A stretch of 64,000 nucleotides of DNA. Origin: an archaeon. Its GTDB lineage: Archaea; Thermoproteota; Nitrososphaeria; Nitrososphaerales; Gagatemarchaeaceae. This document shows, piece by piece, positions 32,613 through 41,234 of this stretch (positions are counted from its first letter, which is position 1; each line of letters opens with the position of its first letter). The notes beneath the pieces were generated by a model. It did not search any database, had not been told where the DNA came from, and saw nothing but the letters and a program-made list of their open reading frames with translations. The translations under genes and the position numbers were made by a program. The stretch is taken from positions 186,001 through 250,000 of the forward strand of contig JAKASL010000001.1 in the NCBI GenBank assembly GCA_021819035.1. Direction: 5' to 3'.

Positions 32613-33797
32613 CACAATCTTCAAGATGTCCCTGTTCTGCAGCGAGTAGTCTCCAGCCAGCCTCTTCCCTGTCCTGGCGTCGATCGCATATAGGAAGCCC
32701 TCAGCCAGGTCGCTGTGCACCGTCCGAGCCAGGTCCAGCGCTGTGGACCCGCCCCTCATCACGAAGGCGTCAGGGAGCACTTTCCCGTCTTTGTCGGTGA
32801 GCTTAGTCTCGTCCTCCACCGGGAAGACCACTATGGCCTTCAGGAGCCCGAAGAAGGCCTCGTTGACCGCCTCTTGGACTCCCGTCCCACCGTAGACTTT
32901 CATCACCTTCTCTTCCACCATCTTCAGGGCTGCTGCCTGGGCCCCAGACAGCTTCCCCGGGTCCGGGACCTTGAACCCCTTGTCCCCCGGGGCGTACGCG
33001 ACGAGGCCCCGCTCGGCGGCCCTGCGCAGCATGAGCTCCGCCTCGGAAGCGCAAGGGACGACCCGCCTCCCCGCCCCCCTGAGTCTCTCGATGTTCCTGT
33101 ACGACGTCGGAAGGTCCGCCTTGTTGGCTGCGACCAGGGATGGCTTGGTCAGCTTCCTCGTCTCCACGACGAACTGCATCAACTGGTCGTCCGTCCAGCC
33201 GCTCGGTTTCTCCGTGCGGAGACGTAGACGGAGAACAACGGCCTCGACGTCTGCAAGGGTCACAGACAGGCCGGAGAGCCGCTCAGCCAGGTGGTTCGTC
33301 ACCTTCCCCCCGGTCTGTTCCAAGGACCGGGCAGCTTTCTCCCAGTCCCTCTTCAGGATGCCGTACATCCACAGGTCGAATTCGTGTTCGACCATCTCGA
33401 CGTCCTCGGCGGGGTCATGGGCCCCTGGGAGGACCTTCCTCCCTTCGAGGTCGGTGGAACCTGACGCGTCGACCACCTGGATCAGAGCGTCCGCCTGCCT
33501 CAGGTCGTCGAGGAACTGGTTCCCCAGCCCCTTCCCAGTGGATGCGCCCTCCACGAGGCCCGCGACGTCGATCACCCTCACGGGGACCAGCCTCCTCCCC
33601 CCTATGCAGCTCGATCCCCTGGGGTTGTCTACCACTCCCATCTCCTTGCACACGCACTGCGTGGCGATGTTTGCCACGCCTATGTTGGGCTTGACCGTGG
33701 TGAACGGATAGTCCGCTATCTGTACGTCCTTCATGGTGGCAGCTGCGAAGAAGGTCGATTTGCCGACATTAGGTTTGCCGACGACCCCCACTAACAT
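32592..33797 (-). CDS. Obg/YchF-family GTPase with TGS domain, archaeal type
   Basis: A 401-residue GTPase. G1 is VGKPNVGKSTFFAAAT near residue 6, the switch region holds DYPFTTVKPNIGVA, G3 is VIDVAGLVEGASTGKGLGNQFLDDL near residue 75, G4 is AANKADLPTSYRN and the TGS domain closes the protein with the VMRGGSTALDLARTVHSDLAEGFLYAIDARTGKR segment. It belongs to the archaeal members of the YchF/OLA1-related Obg group, thought to bind ribosomes. Some of these prefer ATP to GTP because of changes in G4; here NKAD is normal. Its TATA box (GTTATAACC) lies about 20 nt upstream. Confidence 0.94.
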   Translation of the reverse strand: MLVGVVGKPNVGKSTFFAAATMKDVQIADYPFTTVKPNIGVANIATQCVCKEMGVVDNPRGSSCIGGRRLVPVRVIDVAGLVEGASTGKGLGNQFLDDLRQADALIQVVDASGSTDLEGRKVLPGAHDPAEDVEMVEHEFDLWMYGILKRDWEKAARSLEQTGGKVTNHLAERLSGLSVTLADVEAVVLRLRLRTEKPSGWTDDQLMQFVVETRKLTKPSLVAANKADLPTSYRNIERLRGAGRRVVPCASEAELMLRRAAERGLVAYAPGDKGFKVPDPGKLSGAQAAALKMVEEKVMKVYGGTGVQEAVNEAFFGLLKAIVVFPVEDETKLTDKDGKVLPDAFVMRGGSTALDLARTVHSDLAEGFLYAIDARTGKRLAGDYSLQNRDILKIVSSGKRG

Positions 33798-33850
33798 GCC
33801 CCCTCCGCCGGGTCCGCCGGTTATAACATCTCAGGGGACGGTCAGCCTGC

Positions 33851-35083
33851 GTGTCCAGGGTCCTGGTAGTGGGGGGCGGCACCGCGGGGGCGGCGGCTGC
33901 CGAGGAGTGCGCAAAGCAAGGGATCGACGCTACGGTGATCGACCGCCTGGACGAACCGGAACCGCCATGGACGTCATGGCCAGACTTGATGGGTCTCGAG
34001 GGCCAGAGCCGTACGGTCTCCAGTCCTCTCCATCAGGCGCGTGCCTCTGCCTCGATCTTCGGGACCGAGGTAGTAGCGGTCCACAATGGGGAGGTGGTCG
34101 CCTCCAACGGGTCGCGCTTCCGCGCCGACTCCGTGGTCATCGCTGCTGGCTCCTCCTTCGAGCCGCCCACAGCCCAAGGGATCCGCAAGCATGGTTCCTT
34201 CGTGCTGGACTCCGCTGCTCGGTACGAAGAGTTCGGCTCGGCCAGCGCCTCAGCTGACCGGATACTCATCTGTGGCGAGGGCGCGAGAGGGCTGCAAGTC
34301 GCCGAGCGGCTCGCTGCCAGAGGGGCGAGGCCTTCCCTGATGGTGTCGTGTTGGCAGCGGGGGAGACCAAGCCCGCCGGTGCTGGGTGTCGTCTCTGACG
34401 CGGCCCGTGCGAGGGGGATAAGCCTCGGTCAGGGGAGGGTCAGCAGGGTTGTCGGCCTCGCCCGCACGGAGGCCGTGATAGCAGGAGGGGACGTGGTCCC
34501 TTGCGATGCCCTCGCGTTCATCCCCAGGCGGGTCCCTGTCGCCATCCGCCTCGCCGCGCCGCCCGGCCGTAGCGGTGGGGTCCTGGTCGACAGGTACCTG
34601 AGGGCGAGGGCGCCTGGGGTCTTCGCGGCTGGTGGATGCGCTGAGCTGGACGGGTCGCTCCCGCCTAGGGCTACGTTGGTCGATGAGCCCAGGCTGTCTG
34701 GGCGGACTGCCGGCGCAAACTCCGCGGGCAGGAACATCACCATCGGCTCGGTCCGCTCCTGGTCTCTGTCGGTCCTTGGGCTGAGGTGGTCCAGGACTGG
34801 CCCAGACGCGCCGACGTGCGAGTCATTGGGCATGGACGTCCGGGAGGTAGGGCGGCGGTGGAGCGGCTGTTCGGCTTGCAGCCTGGTCTATGAGCGCGGT
34901 ACCGGGAGGGTGATCGGCGCGGAGGTGATCGAGCCAGCAGACTCCCCATCGGGCGGCCTCGGCTCATCAGCCTCAGGCTCAGCCACGCTGAGGTCCTTGG
35001 CTTACGGGCACCATGGTTCAAGCGATATATCTGCGGTGTCAGACACCGCTAGGCTGGGGCTTACGTCATGGTCAGGGTGCTAG
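33851..35083 (+). CDS. FAD-dependent NAD(P)H oxidoreductase, pyridine nucleotide-disulfide oxidoreductase type
   Basis: A 410-residue protein with a GTG start. The N-terminal Rossmann motif is VLVVGGGTAGAAAAEECAKQGIDATVID. A second dinucleotide fold follows in ILICGEGARGLQVAERLAARGARP near residue 144, and the FAD-contact Asp region reads APGVFAAGGCAELDG near residue 258. The layout resembles small NADH oxidases or ferredoxin reductases. I see no CxxxxC disulfide motif at the N-terminus, so disulfide reductase activity is not supported. The last 40 residues are Ser/Gly-rich and unusual. It overlaps the next gene by 16 nt, linking it to a 2-hydroxyacid dehydrogenase. Confidence 0.75.
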   Translation: MSRVLVVGGGTAGAAAAEECAKQGIDATVIDRLDEPEPPWTSWPDLMGLEGQSRTVSSPLHQARASASIFGTEVVAVHNGEVVASNGSRFRADSVVIAAGSSFEPPTAQGIRKHGSFVLDSAARYEEFGSASASADRILICGEGARGLQVAERLAARGARPSLMVSCWQRGRPSPPVLGVVSDAARARGISLGQGRVSRVVGLARTEAVIAGGDVVPCDALAFIPRRVPVAIRLAAPPGRSGGVLVDRYLRARAPGVFAAGGCAELDGSLPPRATLVDEPRLSGRTAGANSAGRNITIGSVRSWSLSVLGLRWSRTGPDAPTCESLGMDVREVGRRWSGCSACSLVYERGTGRVIGAEVIEPADSPSGGLGSSASGSATLRSLAYGHHGSSDISAVSDTARLGLTSWSGC

Positions 35084-35979
35084 TCTGCGATCAGATAGAT
35101 ATCAAGCGGCTCTCGCTTGGGCCGTCCTTCGAGGTGGATTACAGGCCGGCCCTGAGCAGGGAGGAGCTGCTCTCGGTCGCGGGCAACTACGAGGTGTTTG
35201 TCGTGAGGAGCAGGACGAAGGTCGACCGCGAGGTCCTAGAGAGGGCGAACCGGCTCAAACTCGTCGCCCGCCCTGGGACTGGCCTGGACAACGTTGACGT
35301 GGGTTTCGCCAAGGAGAGAGGCGTGGCTGTGGCGAACAGCCCCGAATCCTTGGTGGAGGCAGTCGCCGAGCAGGTGGTCTTGGCGATGCTCGCCCTAAGC
35401 AGGAAGCTGGTACAGGCGGACACGGGGACCAGGTCCGGCAAGTGGGAGAAGAACGCCCTGGTCGGCAGGGAACTGAGGGGGAAGGTCCTAGGGGTGGTGG
35501 GGTTCGGCAGGATCGGACGGCGCATAGCCGAGATAGGTAAGACTCTGGGGATGACCATACTGGCCTACGACGTCGTCGCCGTCCCTCCGGACGTCACGCG
35601 GCCCCTGGGCGCAAGGATGGTGCCGCTCGACGAGCTCTTCGCGTCCTCTGACTACATAACTCTCCACGTCCCCATGACCCCGGACACCGCGCACATGGTT
35701 GACGCCCCGCGCATCGCCACGATGAAGCAGAGGTCCGTGCTGGTCAACATGTCGAGAGGGGGGGTGGTGGACGAAGATGCGCTGGCTTCGGCCCTGAGGG
35801 CGGGGAGCATCGGCGGAGCAGCCTTGGACGTCTTCGAGAAGGAACCTCCGTCGGGGGCAATCCTCTCTGCTCCGAACGTCATCCTCACCCCCCACATCGG
35901 CGGGCAGACAGAGGAGGCTCAGGCGAACGCCATCGAGGTAATCGGGGAGAAGGTCAGAGCTTTCTTCAAAGCCCCCTGA
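35068..35979 (+). CDS. D-2-hydroxyacid dehydrogenase (3-phosphoglycerate dehydrogenase-like)
   Basis: A 303-residue NAD-dependent dehydrogenase. NAD-binding motif VLGVVGFGRIGRRIAEIGKTLGM near residue 137; the catalytic Arg lies in VNMSRGGVVDEDAL near residue 230, Glu in DVFEKEP, and the acid/base His in LTPHIGGQTEEAQ near residue 277. The short form without the regulatory ACT domain matches archaeal SerA-type enzymes that start serine synthesis, but glyoxylate or other 2-oxoacid reduction is equally possible. Its start is inside the end of the FAD oxidoreductase gene. Confidence 0.93.
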   Translation: MVRVLVCDQIDIKRLSLGPSFEVDYRPALSREELLSVAGNYEVFVVRSRTKVDREVLERANRLKLVARPGTGLDNVDVGFAKERGVAVANSPESLVEAVAEQVVLAMLALSRKLVQADTGTRSGKWEKNALVGRELRGKVLGVVGFGRIGRRIAEIGKTLGMTILAYDVVAVPPDVTRPLGARMVPLDELFASSDYITLHVPMTPDTAHMVDAPRIATMKQRSVLVNMSRGGVVDEDALASALRAGSIGGAALDVFEKEPPSGAILSAPNVILTPHIGGQTEEAQANAIEVIGEKVRAFFKAP

Positions 35980-35993
35980 GACGCCCCGGGAAC

Positions 35994-36001
35994 GTTTATT
36001 T
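35994..36001 (+). promoter_or_regulatory. TATA box of rpl15e
   Basis: ACGTTTATTTG about 26-32 nt before the ATG at 36026, leaderless spacing. Confidence 0.6.
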
Positions 36002-36025
36002 GCCGACCGGGAACGAGGCGTTCAA

Positions 36026-36487
36026 ATGCCCATGTACAGCCAGATCTCCAAGACCTGGCAGCAGATTTTCCATGAAAAGGGAGGGGACATGAAGACCAGG
36101 GCCGTCGAGCTCAGGAAGCAGCCCGCTGCTGTCAGGGTGGACCGCCCCTGGAGACTGGACAGGGCCAGGGCCCTCGGCTACAAGGCGAAGGAGGGGGTCA
36201 TAGTGGTCAGGATGCGCGTTTCACGCGGCGGGATGCGTAAGCAGCGGCCTACGTCTGGGAGGAGGCCGAAGCACATGGGGGTGGTCAAGATAAAGTCTGC
36301 CGTGTCCTCTAAGCAGGTCGCTGAGAGGAGGGTCCAGGAGAGGCACCCCAACATGAAGGTCCTCGGGTCCTATCCTGTCTGGGAGGATGGAATGCACGCC
36401 TGGTATGAGTGCATCCTTGTGGACCCGCTGAATCCTGCGATCAGACGGGACTACGACTACAGACGGGCGCTCGGGATAACGGTCTGA
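36026..36487 (+). CDS. rpl15e: ribosomal protein L15e
   Basis: A 153-residue archaeal L15e (large subunit). It has the typical start YSQISKTWQQIFHEKGGDMKTRAVELRKQ, then the basic core with RLDRARALGYKAKEGVIVVRMRVSRGGMRKQRPTSGRRPKHMG and the ending YECILVDPLNPAIRRDYDYRRALG. A strong TATA box precedes it. The length is slightly shorter than many L15e (about 190), the C-terminus ending soon after the RRDYDY segment, as in related archaeal lineages. It is monocistronic and converges on the flavoprotein reductase. Confidence 0.97.
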   Translation: MPMYSQISKTWQQIFHEKGGDMKTRAVELRKQPAAVRVDRPWRLDRARALGYKAKEGVIVVRMRVSRGGMRKQRPTSGRRPKHMGVVKIKSAVSSKQVAERRVQERHPNMKVLGSYPVWEDGMHAWYECILVDPLNPAIRRDYDYRRALGITV

Positions 36488-36489
36488 GC

Positions 36490-37485
36490 TTACCTTTTCA
36501 TCTCGCTGCTGTGACCGGGGAACACCTTAGACCCTGGATCGACATAGGCTTTGGCGACGTTCACCGCCACGGCTGCCTGCGCGTAGCCCGTCGCAATCAG
36601 GTTCAGTTTTATCCCGTCCTGGGGACCGGCGACGTCTCCAGCCACATAGACCCCGGGGATGTTGGTCTCCATCTTCCCGTTAGTCCTGATCTCTCTGCCG
36701 TCGATTTGTAGCCCCCAGTCCTTTATCGGACCGAGGTCCGCCCTGAACCCTATGTTGACGAGTATTGCGTCGATGTCCAGCACCGTCTCGGCCTTCGACC
36801 TGTTGTCGAATACGACCGCCTGGGTCACATTCGACCCGTCCCCTTTCACCTGACTGACCTCATAGAACAGTTTGAGGTCTACGTCCGACTTCATCAGCTC
36901 TGCGACGCTCCCCTCGTGCGCCCTGAAGACGTCCCTCCTGTGCACCAGCGTGATCTTCTTCGCCGTGTCCTTCATGTTCAGCGCCCAGTCAACAGCCGAG
37001 TCCCCCCCGCCCACGATGAGCAGTCTCTTGTCTCGGAAGGCGCTCTTGTCTTTGACGAAGTAGTACACCCCCTTCCCTTCGTAGTCCGCCGCACCGCGAG
37101 CTTCTAGCCTGTTCGGTGAGAAGGCCCCAACCCCTGCGGCTATGAGAACAGCCTTCGAGTAGTGCTTGGTCCCCTTGTTGGTCTCGAGTTCGAAGACGCC
37201 GCCGTCTCTGTGGAGCGATGTCACCCTCTCGCCGAGGGCCACAGTGGCCCCATATTGGAACGCCTGTTCGACCAGGCACTTGACCAGGTCCTTCGCCAGT
37301 ATCTTTGAGTATCCGGGGACGTCGAAGATGTACTTCTCAGGATAGAGCACCGCGACCTGCCCTCCGGGCTCCTCCAAGGCGTCGATTACCTTCGTCTTCA
37401 TCTGTCTGAGTCCAGCGTAGAACGTCGCGAACAGGCCGCTCGGCCCGGCGCCTACAATCGTGATGTCATAGACGTCGCCGGACAT
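36490..37485 (-). CDS. thioredoxin-reductase-type ferredoxin/flavodoxin-NADP reductase (YumC-like)
   Basis: A 331-residue protein from the ATG before SGDVYDITIVGAGPSGLFATFYAG; the frame opens 13 codons earlier, but a TATA box (CTTATACATGG, minus strand at about 37507-37515) makes the ATG at 37485 the leaderless start. The FAD motif GAGPSG and the NADPH motif LLIVGGGDSAVDWALNM near residue 150 are clear. The redox CxxC of thioredoxin reductases is absent, matching TrxR-type ferredoxin-NADP+ reductases. The C-terminus has VYVAGDVAGPQDGIKLNLIATGYAQAAVAVN with the FAD-contact GD. It probably passes electrons from NADPH to the ferredoxin. Confidence 0.9.
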   Translation of the reverse strand: MSGDVYDITIVGAGPSGLFATFYAGLRQMKTKVIDALEEPGGQVAVLYPEKYIFDVPGYSKILAKDLVKCLVEQAFQYGATVALGERVTSLHRDGGVFELETNKGTKHYSKAVLIAAGVGAFSPNRLEARGAADYEGKGVYYFVKDKSAFRDKRLLIVGGGDSAVDWALNMKDTAKKITLVHRRDVFRAHEGSVAELMKSDVDLKLFYEVSQVKGDGSNVTQAVVFDNRSKAETVLDIDAILVNIGFRADLGPIKDWGLQIDGREIRTNGKMETNIPGVYVAGDVAGPQDGIKLNLIATGYAQAAVAVNVAKAYVDPGSKVFPGHSSEMKR

Positions 37486-37531
37486 GGAACTCGGCCCTGA
37501 CCTCCGGGCTCCATGTATAAGCATTCGTGGG

Positions 37532-38773
37532 TCAGGCCAATCCTGAGGCTATGGGGTCGTCGGGTTTCAGGACTTCACGAAGCAAAATGGTGGCATACTG
37601 CCCTCTGGCGAGTGTGAAACGGAGAATTGCAGTGTCCCCCTGGACGACGAATGCTCCGTCTTTCATGGCCAGATGGGGGCGCCTGAACCCGCCCTCTGAC
37701 GACACTTCCTGCATCTCTTTGACATAGAACGAACGGGGCTCGACACCCTCTGACGCGAGTGTATCGCGGACACACAAATCGAACCTGGAGCCATAGTCTC
37801 TGTAGGCGTAGCCCACCAGCTGGACCAAAGGGACCGCCCCCTCAGTCGGCGCCTCCTTCACCCCCCTCACGCCGTAGACCGTCAGGCCTTCGGGGCCGCG
37901 TTCTCCCCAGTTGTCCCCAGCGGCGTACTTCGAGATATCCTCCCCCCTCTCAAGCGCCGAGCTGAGGGTCTTGTTGAATATGAACGACTGATACGCTTGG
38001 ACGTAGAGGCGCCTAAGCCTGACCGGTACCGCCCGCAGCGCCCCGACCCACTCTCCGGGCCTCGCCGCGAGCGCCCTGGCTACTCTCCTCTCCACGTCAT
38101 TCCCCTGGGGGAGAAGGTCCAACAGCTCCCTGTATCTCCCTGCCGCGGCCGCTTCCCTGGCCTCGGGGCTCACAGCCAGCAGGATGCCCACCGCCTGCTC
38201 GAACTTGCCCTTGACCAGGGCCCTCCCCACTTCGTGGGTCCCACGGCCTGACGCCCCGAACCTCTGGAGCCCGAAGTAGTTCGGAACCTTCCCTGCCGCA
38301 GCGAGCTCGAAGGCTTCTGAAGCCCTCGCTCCGACCTCAGGGCAGCACCCTCTGACAGTGACCTCGAACTTGTTCGCCAGAACCGAAGAGTGCGAAAGGG
38401 GCCGGGGGAGGAACCCGATGCGGGTCGCCGTGAACCTGCCTCCGTTCACCAGCGCCGGGCGCTCAGACCTCAGGCTGGTGGGAGTGGCGTACTGGACCGC
38501 GACGGCTCTGCTGTCTTTCATCCCGGCGTAGCTCACCCTGCTCTTCAGGATGGAGGCGAGCTCTGAGGCCATATGCATGGTGTCGATGGACTCCTTCTGT
38601 ACCCTGTACAGGGGATACCTCCCATCCGCCCACTCGGCGGTCATCCTGGACGTGTCGATTACTTCCTCGACATGGAAGTCATCCGGGGCGCTCTTGACCC
38701 TCCCCGCACAACTGGGACCGCCAGTCGCATAGCACAGAATCCCTCCCTCCCGTTCTGCTTCTGCGGACTGCAT
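37532..38773 (-). CDS. truD: tRNA pseudouridine synthase TruD
   Basis: A 413-residue pseudouridine synthase (TruD type). The catalytic Asp lies in SYAGMKDSRAVAVQ near residue 86 (GTKDK equivalent), followed by VPNYFGLQRFGASGRGTHEVGRAL, the strongest TruD signature, and a C-terminal FKEPFK-like strand. TruD converts U13 of tRNA to pseudouridine (or modifies other RNA sites in archaea). Start: ATG at 38773 overlaps the Pth2 stop as TGATG; a TTG one codon earlier exists. It shares a transcript with pth2. Confidence 0.97.
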   Translation of the reverse strand: MQSAEAEREGGILCYATGGPSCAGRVKSAPDDFHVEEVIDTSRMTAEWADGRYPLYRVQKESIDTMHMASELASILKSRVSYAGMKDSRAVAVQYATPTSLRSERPALVNGGRFTATRIGFLPRPLSHSSVLANKFEVTVRGCCPEVGARASEAFELAAAGKVPNYFGLQRFGASGRGTHEVGRALVKGKFEQAVGILLAVSPEAREAAAAGRYRELLDLLPQGNDVERRVARALAARPGEWVGALRAVPVRLRRLYVQAYQSFIFNKTLSSALERGEDISKYAAGDNWGERGPEGLTVYGVRGVKEAPTEGAVPLVQLVGYAYRDYGSRFDLCVRDTLASEGVEPRSFYVKEMQEVSSEGGFRRPHLAMKDGAFVVQGDTAILRFTLARGQYATILLREVLKPDDPIASGLA

Positions 38774-39120
38774 CAAAGGAGTTTGAGCTTCCCTGTGATC
38801 GCGTCGACCTCCGTCTCGGGGGCCGGACCTACCGCCAGGCAGGTGGTCGTCCCAGGCTCCACCTGTGTGAGCCCCCTGTCTTCCACCAGTGCGGCGGGGA
38901 GTCCCGCGCTCTTCGCCTTGCGGAAGAGTTCTCTCAGCCCCTCTTCAGAGTCTACCTTCAAGACGATCTTGGCCTGACCCGACTCCTTCCACCGTCCGTA
39001 CCATCCAGGCCTCTTCTGCTGCGCCGCTTCGGCGGCAGAAAGCGACGCGTGCGCGGCCTGGGCGGCGACCTTCCCTCTCCCCATCCCGAGATCAGTTCGG
39101 ACGACGATGGCCTGTTTCAT
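38773..39120 (-). CDS. pth2: peptidyl-tRNA hydrolase, archaeal/eukaryotic type Pth2
   Basis: A 115-residue Pth2. N-terminal [31 protein letters not shown] contains the family's conserved GKxxAQxxHA, followed by [41 protein letters not shown] with the conserved D-x-G-x-T-x-x-x-P-G-T. It cleaves peptidyl-tRNA that falls off ribosomes. It is the first gene of an operon with TruD and diverges from the geranylgeranyl reductase gene 57 nt away. Confidence 0.98.
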   Translation of the reverse strand: MKQAIVVRTDLGMGRGKVAAQAAHASLSAAEAAQQKRPGWYGRWKESGQAKIVLKVDSEEGLRELFRKAKSAGLPAALVEDRGLTQVEPGTTTCLAVGPAPETEVDAITGKLKLL

Positions 39121-39177
39121 GCCTGGTGTTTGCCAACGGTTATTACAAGTCCGATTAAGCCTTTAGAGTCCTGGCCC

Positions 39178-40326
39178 TTGTCCCGAACCTGCGACGTCGT
39201 TGTGGCCGGCGGGAGCATCGCGGGCCTGGCCTTTGCTTCAGAGGCTGCGAAACTGGGGCTCAGCGTCCTGGTGGCCGAGGAGCACCTCGAGGTGGGCGAG
39301 CCCGAGAAGTGCGACGGCCTGGTGAGCCTGAGGGGCCTCAGGAGGTACGGGTACCCTCCTGGGGCGGAGGTGGTCCAAGACCGGATCGATTGTGCGGTCT
39401 TGCACTCTCCATCGGGGAAGCGCTTCACAGTCAACGCCGATGGGCTGGACGTCGTCGTGCTCGACAGGAGCGCCTACGACAAGCAGGTCGCGGCCGCCGC
39501 AGAGGCTGCGGGGGCGTCAATCATGACCGGGCGTAGGGTGGGAGAAGTAACTGAGACAGGCGACTCCGTCACTGTGAAGGCGGGGGACGAAGAAGTCCAG
39601 GCGAAGTTCCTCGTCGACGCCACAGGGCCAGCTTCTAGCCCGAAGCATGGCATCCTGCCAGCGGCGAAATACGAGGTCGAGGGGGAGTGGATAAGGGAGC
39701 ACGTGGTCGAGGTCTTCCTGGATGCCAGGAAGTATCCAGGATTCTTCGCATGGGTCATCCCTTTCGGGGAGCACAGGGCCAAGGTCGGCGCAGCTGGGCG
39801 GGGCGTCAGCCCCTTCAGGGCTCTGGACGGGTTCCTCGAGGGTCGCAGTACGACGGTGCTCAGGAAGGTGGCTGCGCCGATATACATCGGCGGACCGGCT
39901 CAGAGATTCGTCAGAGGGAGGCGGATATACGTAGGCGAGTCTGCCGGGCAGGTCAAACCCACCACCGCGGGTGGGATAATGACATCCATCGCCGGGGCTG
40001 CGGCAGCTGCCAGGTGGGTTTCATCCAGCATACACGAGGGTCGGCCGTCGTTGCCGGCCGGCTACCAGAAAGAGTGGGAAGGGGACTTCATGAAGGAGAT
40101 GAAGGCCATGCTGAGGCTGAGGGGGGTATTCGAGAAATTGTCGAACCAGGATCTGGAGGGCGTCTTCTCGGTGCTAGCCGCCTCCAAACTGGCCCAGAAG
40201 CTGTCCAAGACGGACTTCGACTTCCACGCAACAGCCCTCCTGGGCGCCTTGGGAGTACCTGGGCTCCTGAGGATTGCAGGGTTGGTGGCTTCCGCAGAGG
40301 TGCGTTCTCTTCTGTTAGAGCGGTGA
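39178..40326 (+). CDS. geranylgeranyl reductase family flavoprotein
   Basis: A 382-residue FAD protein from the TTG before SRTCDVVVAGGSIAGLAFASEAAKLG; the frame extends upstream across the pth2 start, so this start is preferred, with an AT-rich GATTAAGCC element about 25 nt before it. The N-terminal GGSIAG FAD motif, the substrate-side GEPEKCDGLVSLRGLRRYG region, and YVGESAGQVKPTTAGGIMTSI near residue 280 match archaeal geranylgeranyl reductases, which saturate the isoprenoid chains of ether lipids. It complements egsA at 11 kb. Related enzymes exist for chlorophyll and for other polyprenyls; lipid saturation is the expected role here. Confidence 0.9.
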   Translation: MSRTCDVVVAGGSIAGLAFASEAAKLGLSVLVAEEHLEVGEPEKCDGLVSLRGLRRYGYPPGAEVVQDRIDCAVLHSPSGKRFTVNADGLDVVVLDRSAYDKQVAAAAEAAGASIMTGRRVGEVTETGDSVTVKAGDEEVQAKFLVDATGPASSPKHGILPAAKYEVEGEWIREHVVEVFLDARKYPGFFAWVIPFGEHRAKVGAAGRGVSPFRALDGFLEGRSTTVLRKVAAPIYIGGPAQRFVRGRRIYVGESAGQVKPTTAGGIMTSIAGAAAAARWVSSSIHEGRPSLPAGYQKEWEGDFMKEMKAMLRLRGVFEKLSNQDLEGVFSVLAASKLAQKLSKTDFDFHATALLGALGVPGLLRIAGLVASAEVRSLLLER

Positions 40327-40381
40327 AGCCGGCCCCCGCGCAGCAACCTATATCTGTCGGGCCAGAAAGGGCTCTCGAGAA

Positions 40382-40564
40382 ATGTCGCAGGGCGTCGTGT
40401 CTCTCCCTCTATGCAACTCGTGTAACAGGCCCATAAAGCCTGCCGAGAGGGCAGTCCACTTCAGCTGCCCGAACTGCCATGAGACTGTGATATGGAGGTC
40501 TGAGAAATGCAGGAAGTTCTCAAGGCGGTACAAGTGCCTCAACTGCGGCTTCGAAGGGCCATAG
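40382..40564 (+). CDS. HVO_2753-type zinc ribbon, probable RNA/tRNA-associated protein
   Basis: A 60-residue protein with two zinc-knuckle pairs: CNSCNRPIKPAERAVHFSCPNC near residues 11-32 and a second with KCRKFSRRYKCLNCGFEGP at the end. This is the HVO_2753 family, conserved in Archaea, usually next to elongation factor 1-beta as here (10 nt). The family is thought to bind RNA or help translation, without proof. Start ATG is clear. The length equals the family norm. Confidence 0.9.
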   Translation: MSQGVVSLPLCNSCNRPIKPAERAVHFSCPNCHETVIWRSEKCRKFSRRYKCLNCGFEGP

Positions 40565-40574
40565 GGAAGACCCC

Positions 40575-40862
40575 TTGGGTTCTTACGTAATCAGGCTCAA
40601 GCTCCTCCCTCCGGATACAACAACAGACCATCAGAAACTGGTGCACTCGGTGGCCGGGCTGCTCCCGGCGGCAGCGCAGATCAGGGCGCACAAGGTAGAG
40701 CCGATCGCTTTCGGCCTCTCAGCCGTGATTCTCGATCTGGTCGTCCCCGAGGAGGAAGGCGCGGTCGACAGAATCGAAGAGGCCGTGTCCAAATCCCCGC
40801 TTGTCAACCAGTGCGAAGTCATCGGGGTAAGCAGGATGTCCAGCAAGCTCCCGCCGCGGTAG
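40575..40862 (+). CDS. translation elongation factor aEF1-beta
   Basis: A 95-residue aEF1-beta, the nucleotide-exchange factor for aEF1A. It has the GSYVIRLKLLPPDTTTDHQKLVHSV start, a VEPIAFGLSAVILDLVVPEEEG strand pair and the late VDRIEEAVSKSPLVNQCEVIGVSRM segment, the typical ferredoxin-like fold. The start is TTG, only 10 nt after the zinc-ribbon gene, the same two-gene unit found in many archaea. Size is normal. Confidence 0.95.
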   Translation: MGSYVIRLKLLPPDTTTDHQKLVHSVAGLLPAAAQIRAHKVEPIAFGLSAVILDLVVPEEEGAVDRIEEAVSKSPLVNQCEVIGVSRMSSKLPPR

Positions 40863-40946
40863 CAGCCACAGAGCTGCGTCGTCTGATACCTTTTATACCT
40901 CGGGGTCCCCCCGGCGTCAGCCGTTCTCCCGCACGGTGATGGACTG

Positions 40947-41195
40947 ATGAGATTCCCTCTTAGATACACAGCATACGAATGGATTAAGGAGAAGAAGAGC
41001 ACTACGGACGAAGACATCCTGGATGCTCTGAACAAGAACGGTAGCAGGTGCTCTCCGGACGAGCTTGACAAGGCGCTGATGCAACTCGAGATCCTAGGCC
41101 TGATCAGCATAAGGTGGGTCTCCAAGGACAAACGGCGAGTGGAGTTTCAGGACAAGCCCGCCGAAGACCTCCGCATGCCACGGATAAGAGAGTAA
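40947..41195 (+). CDS. small winged-helix protein of unknown function
   Basis: An 82-residue protein with a helix-turn-helix-like arrangement: YTAYEWIKEKKSTTDEDILDALNKNG, then PDELDKALMQLEILGLISIRWVSKDKRRVEFQD, which forms the recognition helix and wing. The charged C-terminus ends RMPRIRE. It looks like a DNA- or RNA-binding winged helix but I cannot assign a family. A TATA-like sequence (TTTTATACC at about 40892) precedes it. FEN1 begins 39 nt downstream and may share a transcript, suggesting a link to replication, which is inference. Confidence 0.8.
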   Translation: MRFPLRYTAYEWIKEKKSTTDEDILDALNKNGSRCSPDELDKALMQLEILGLISIRWVSKDKRRVEFQDKPAEDLRMPRIRE

Positions 41196-41234
41196 CCGAA
41201 CCGATAAATCGGGCGGGTGTGGGCTCATCCACTC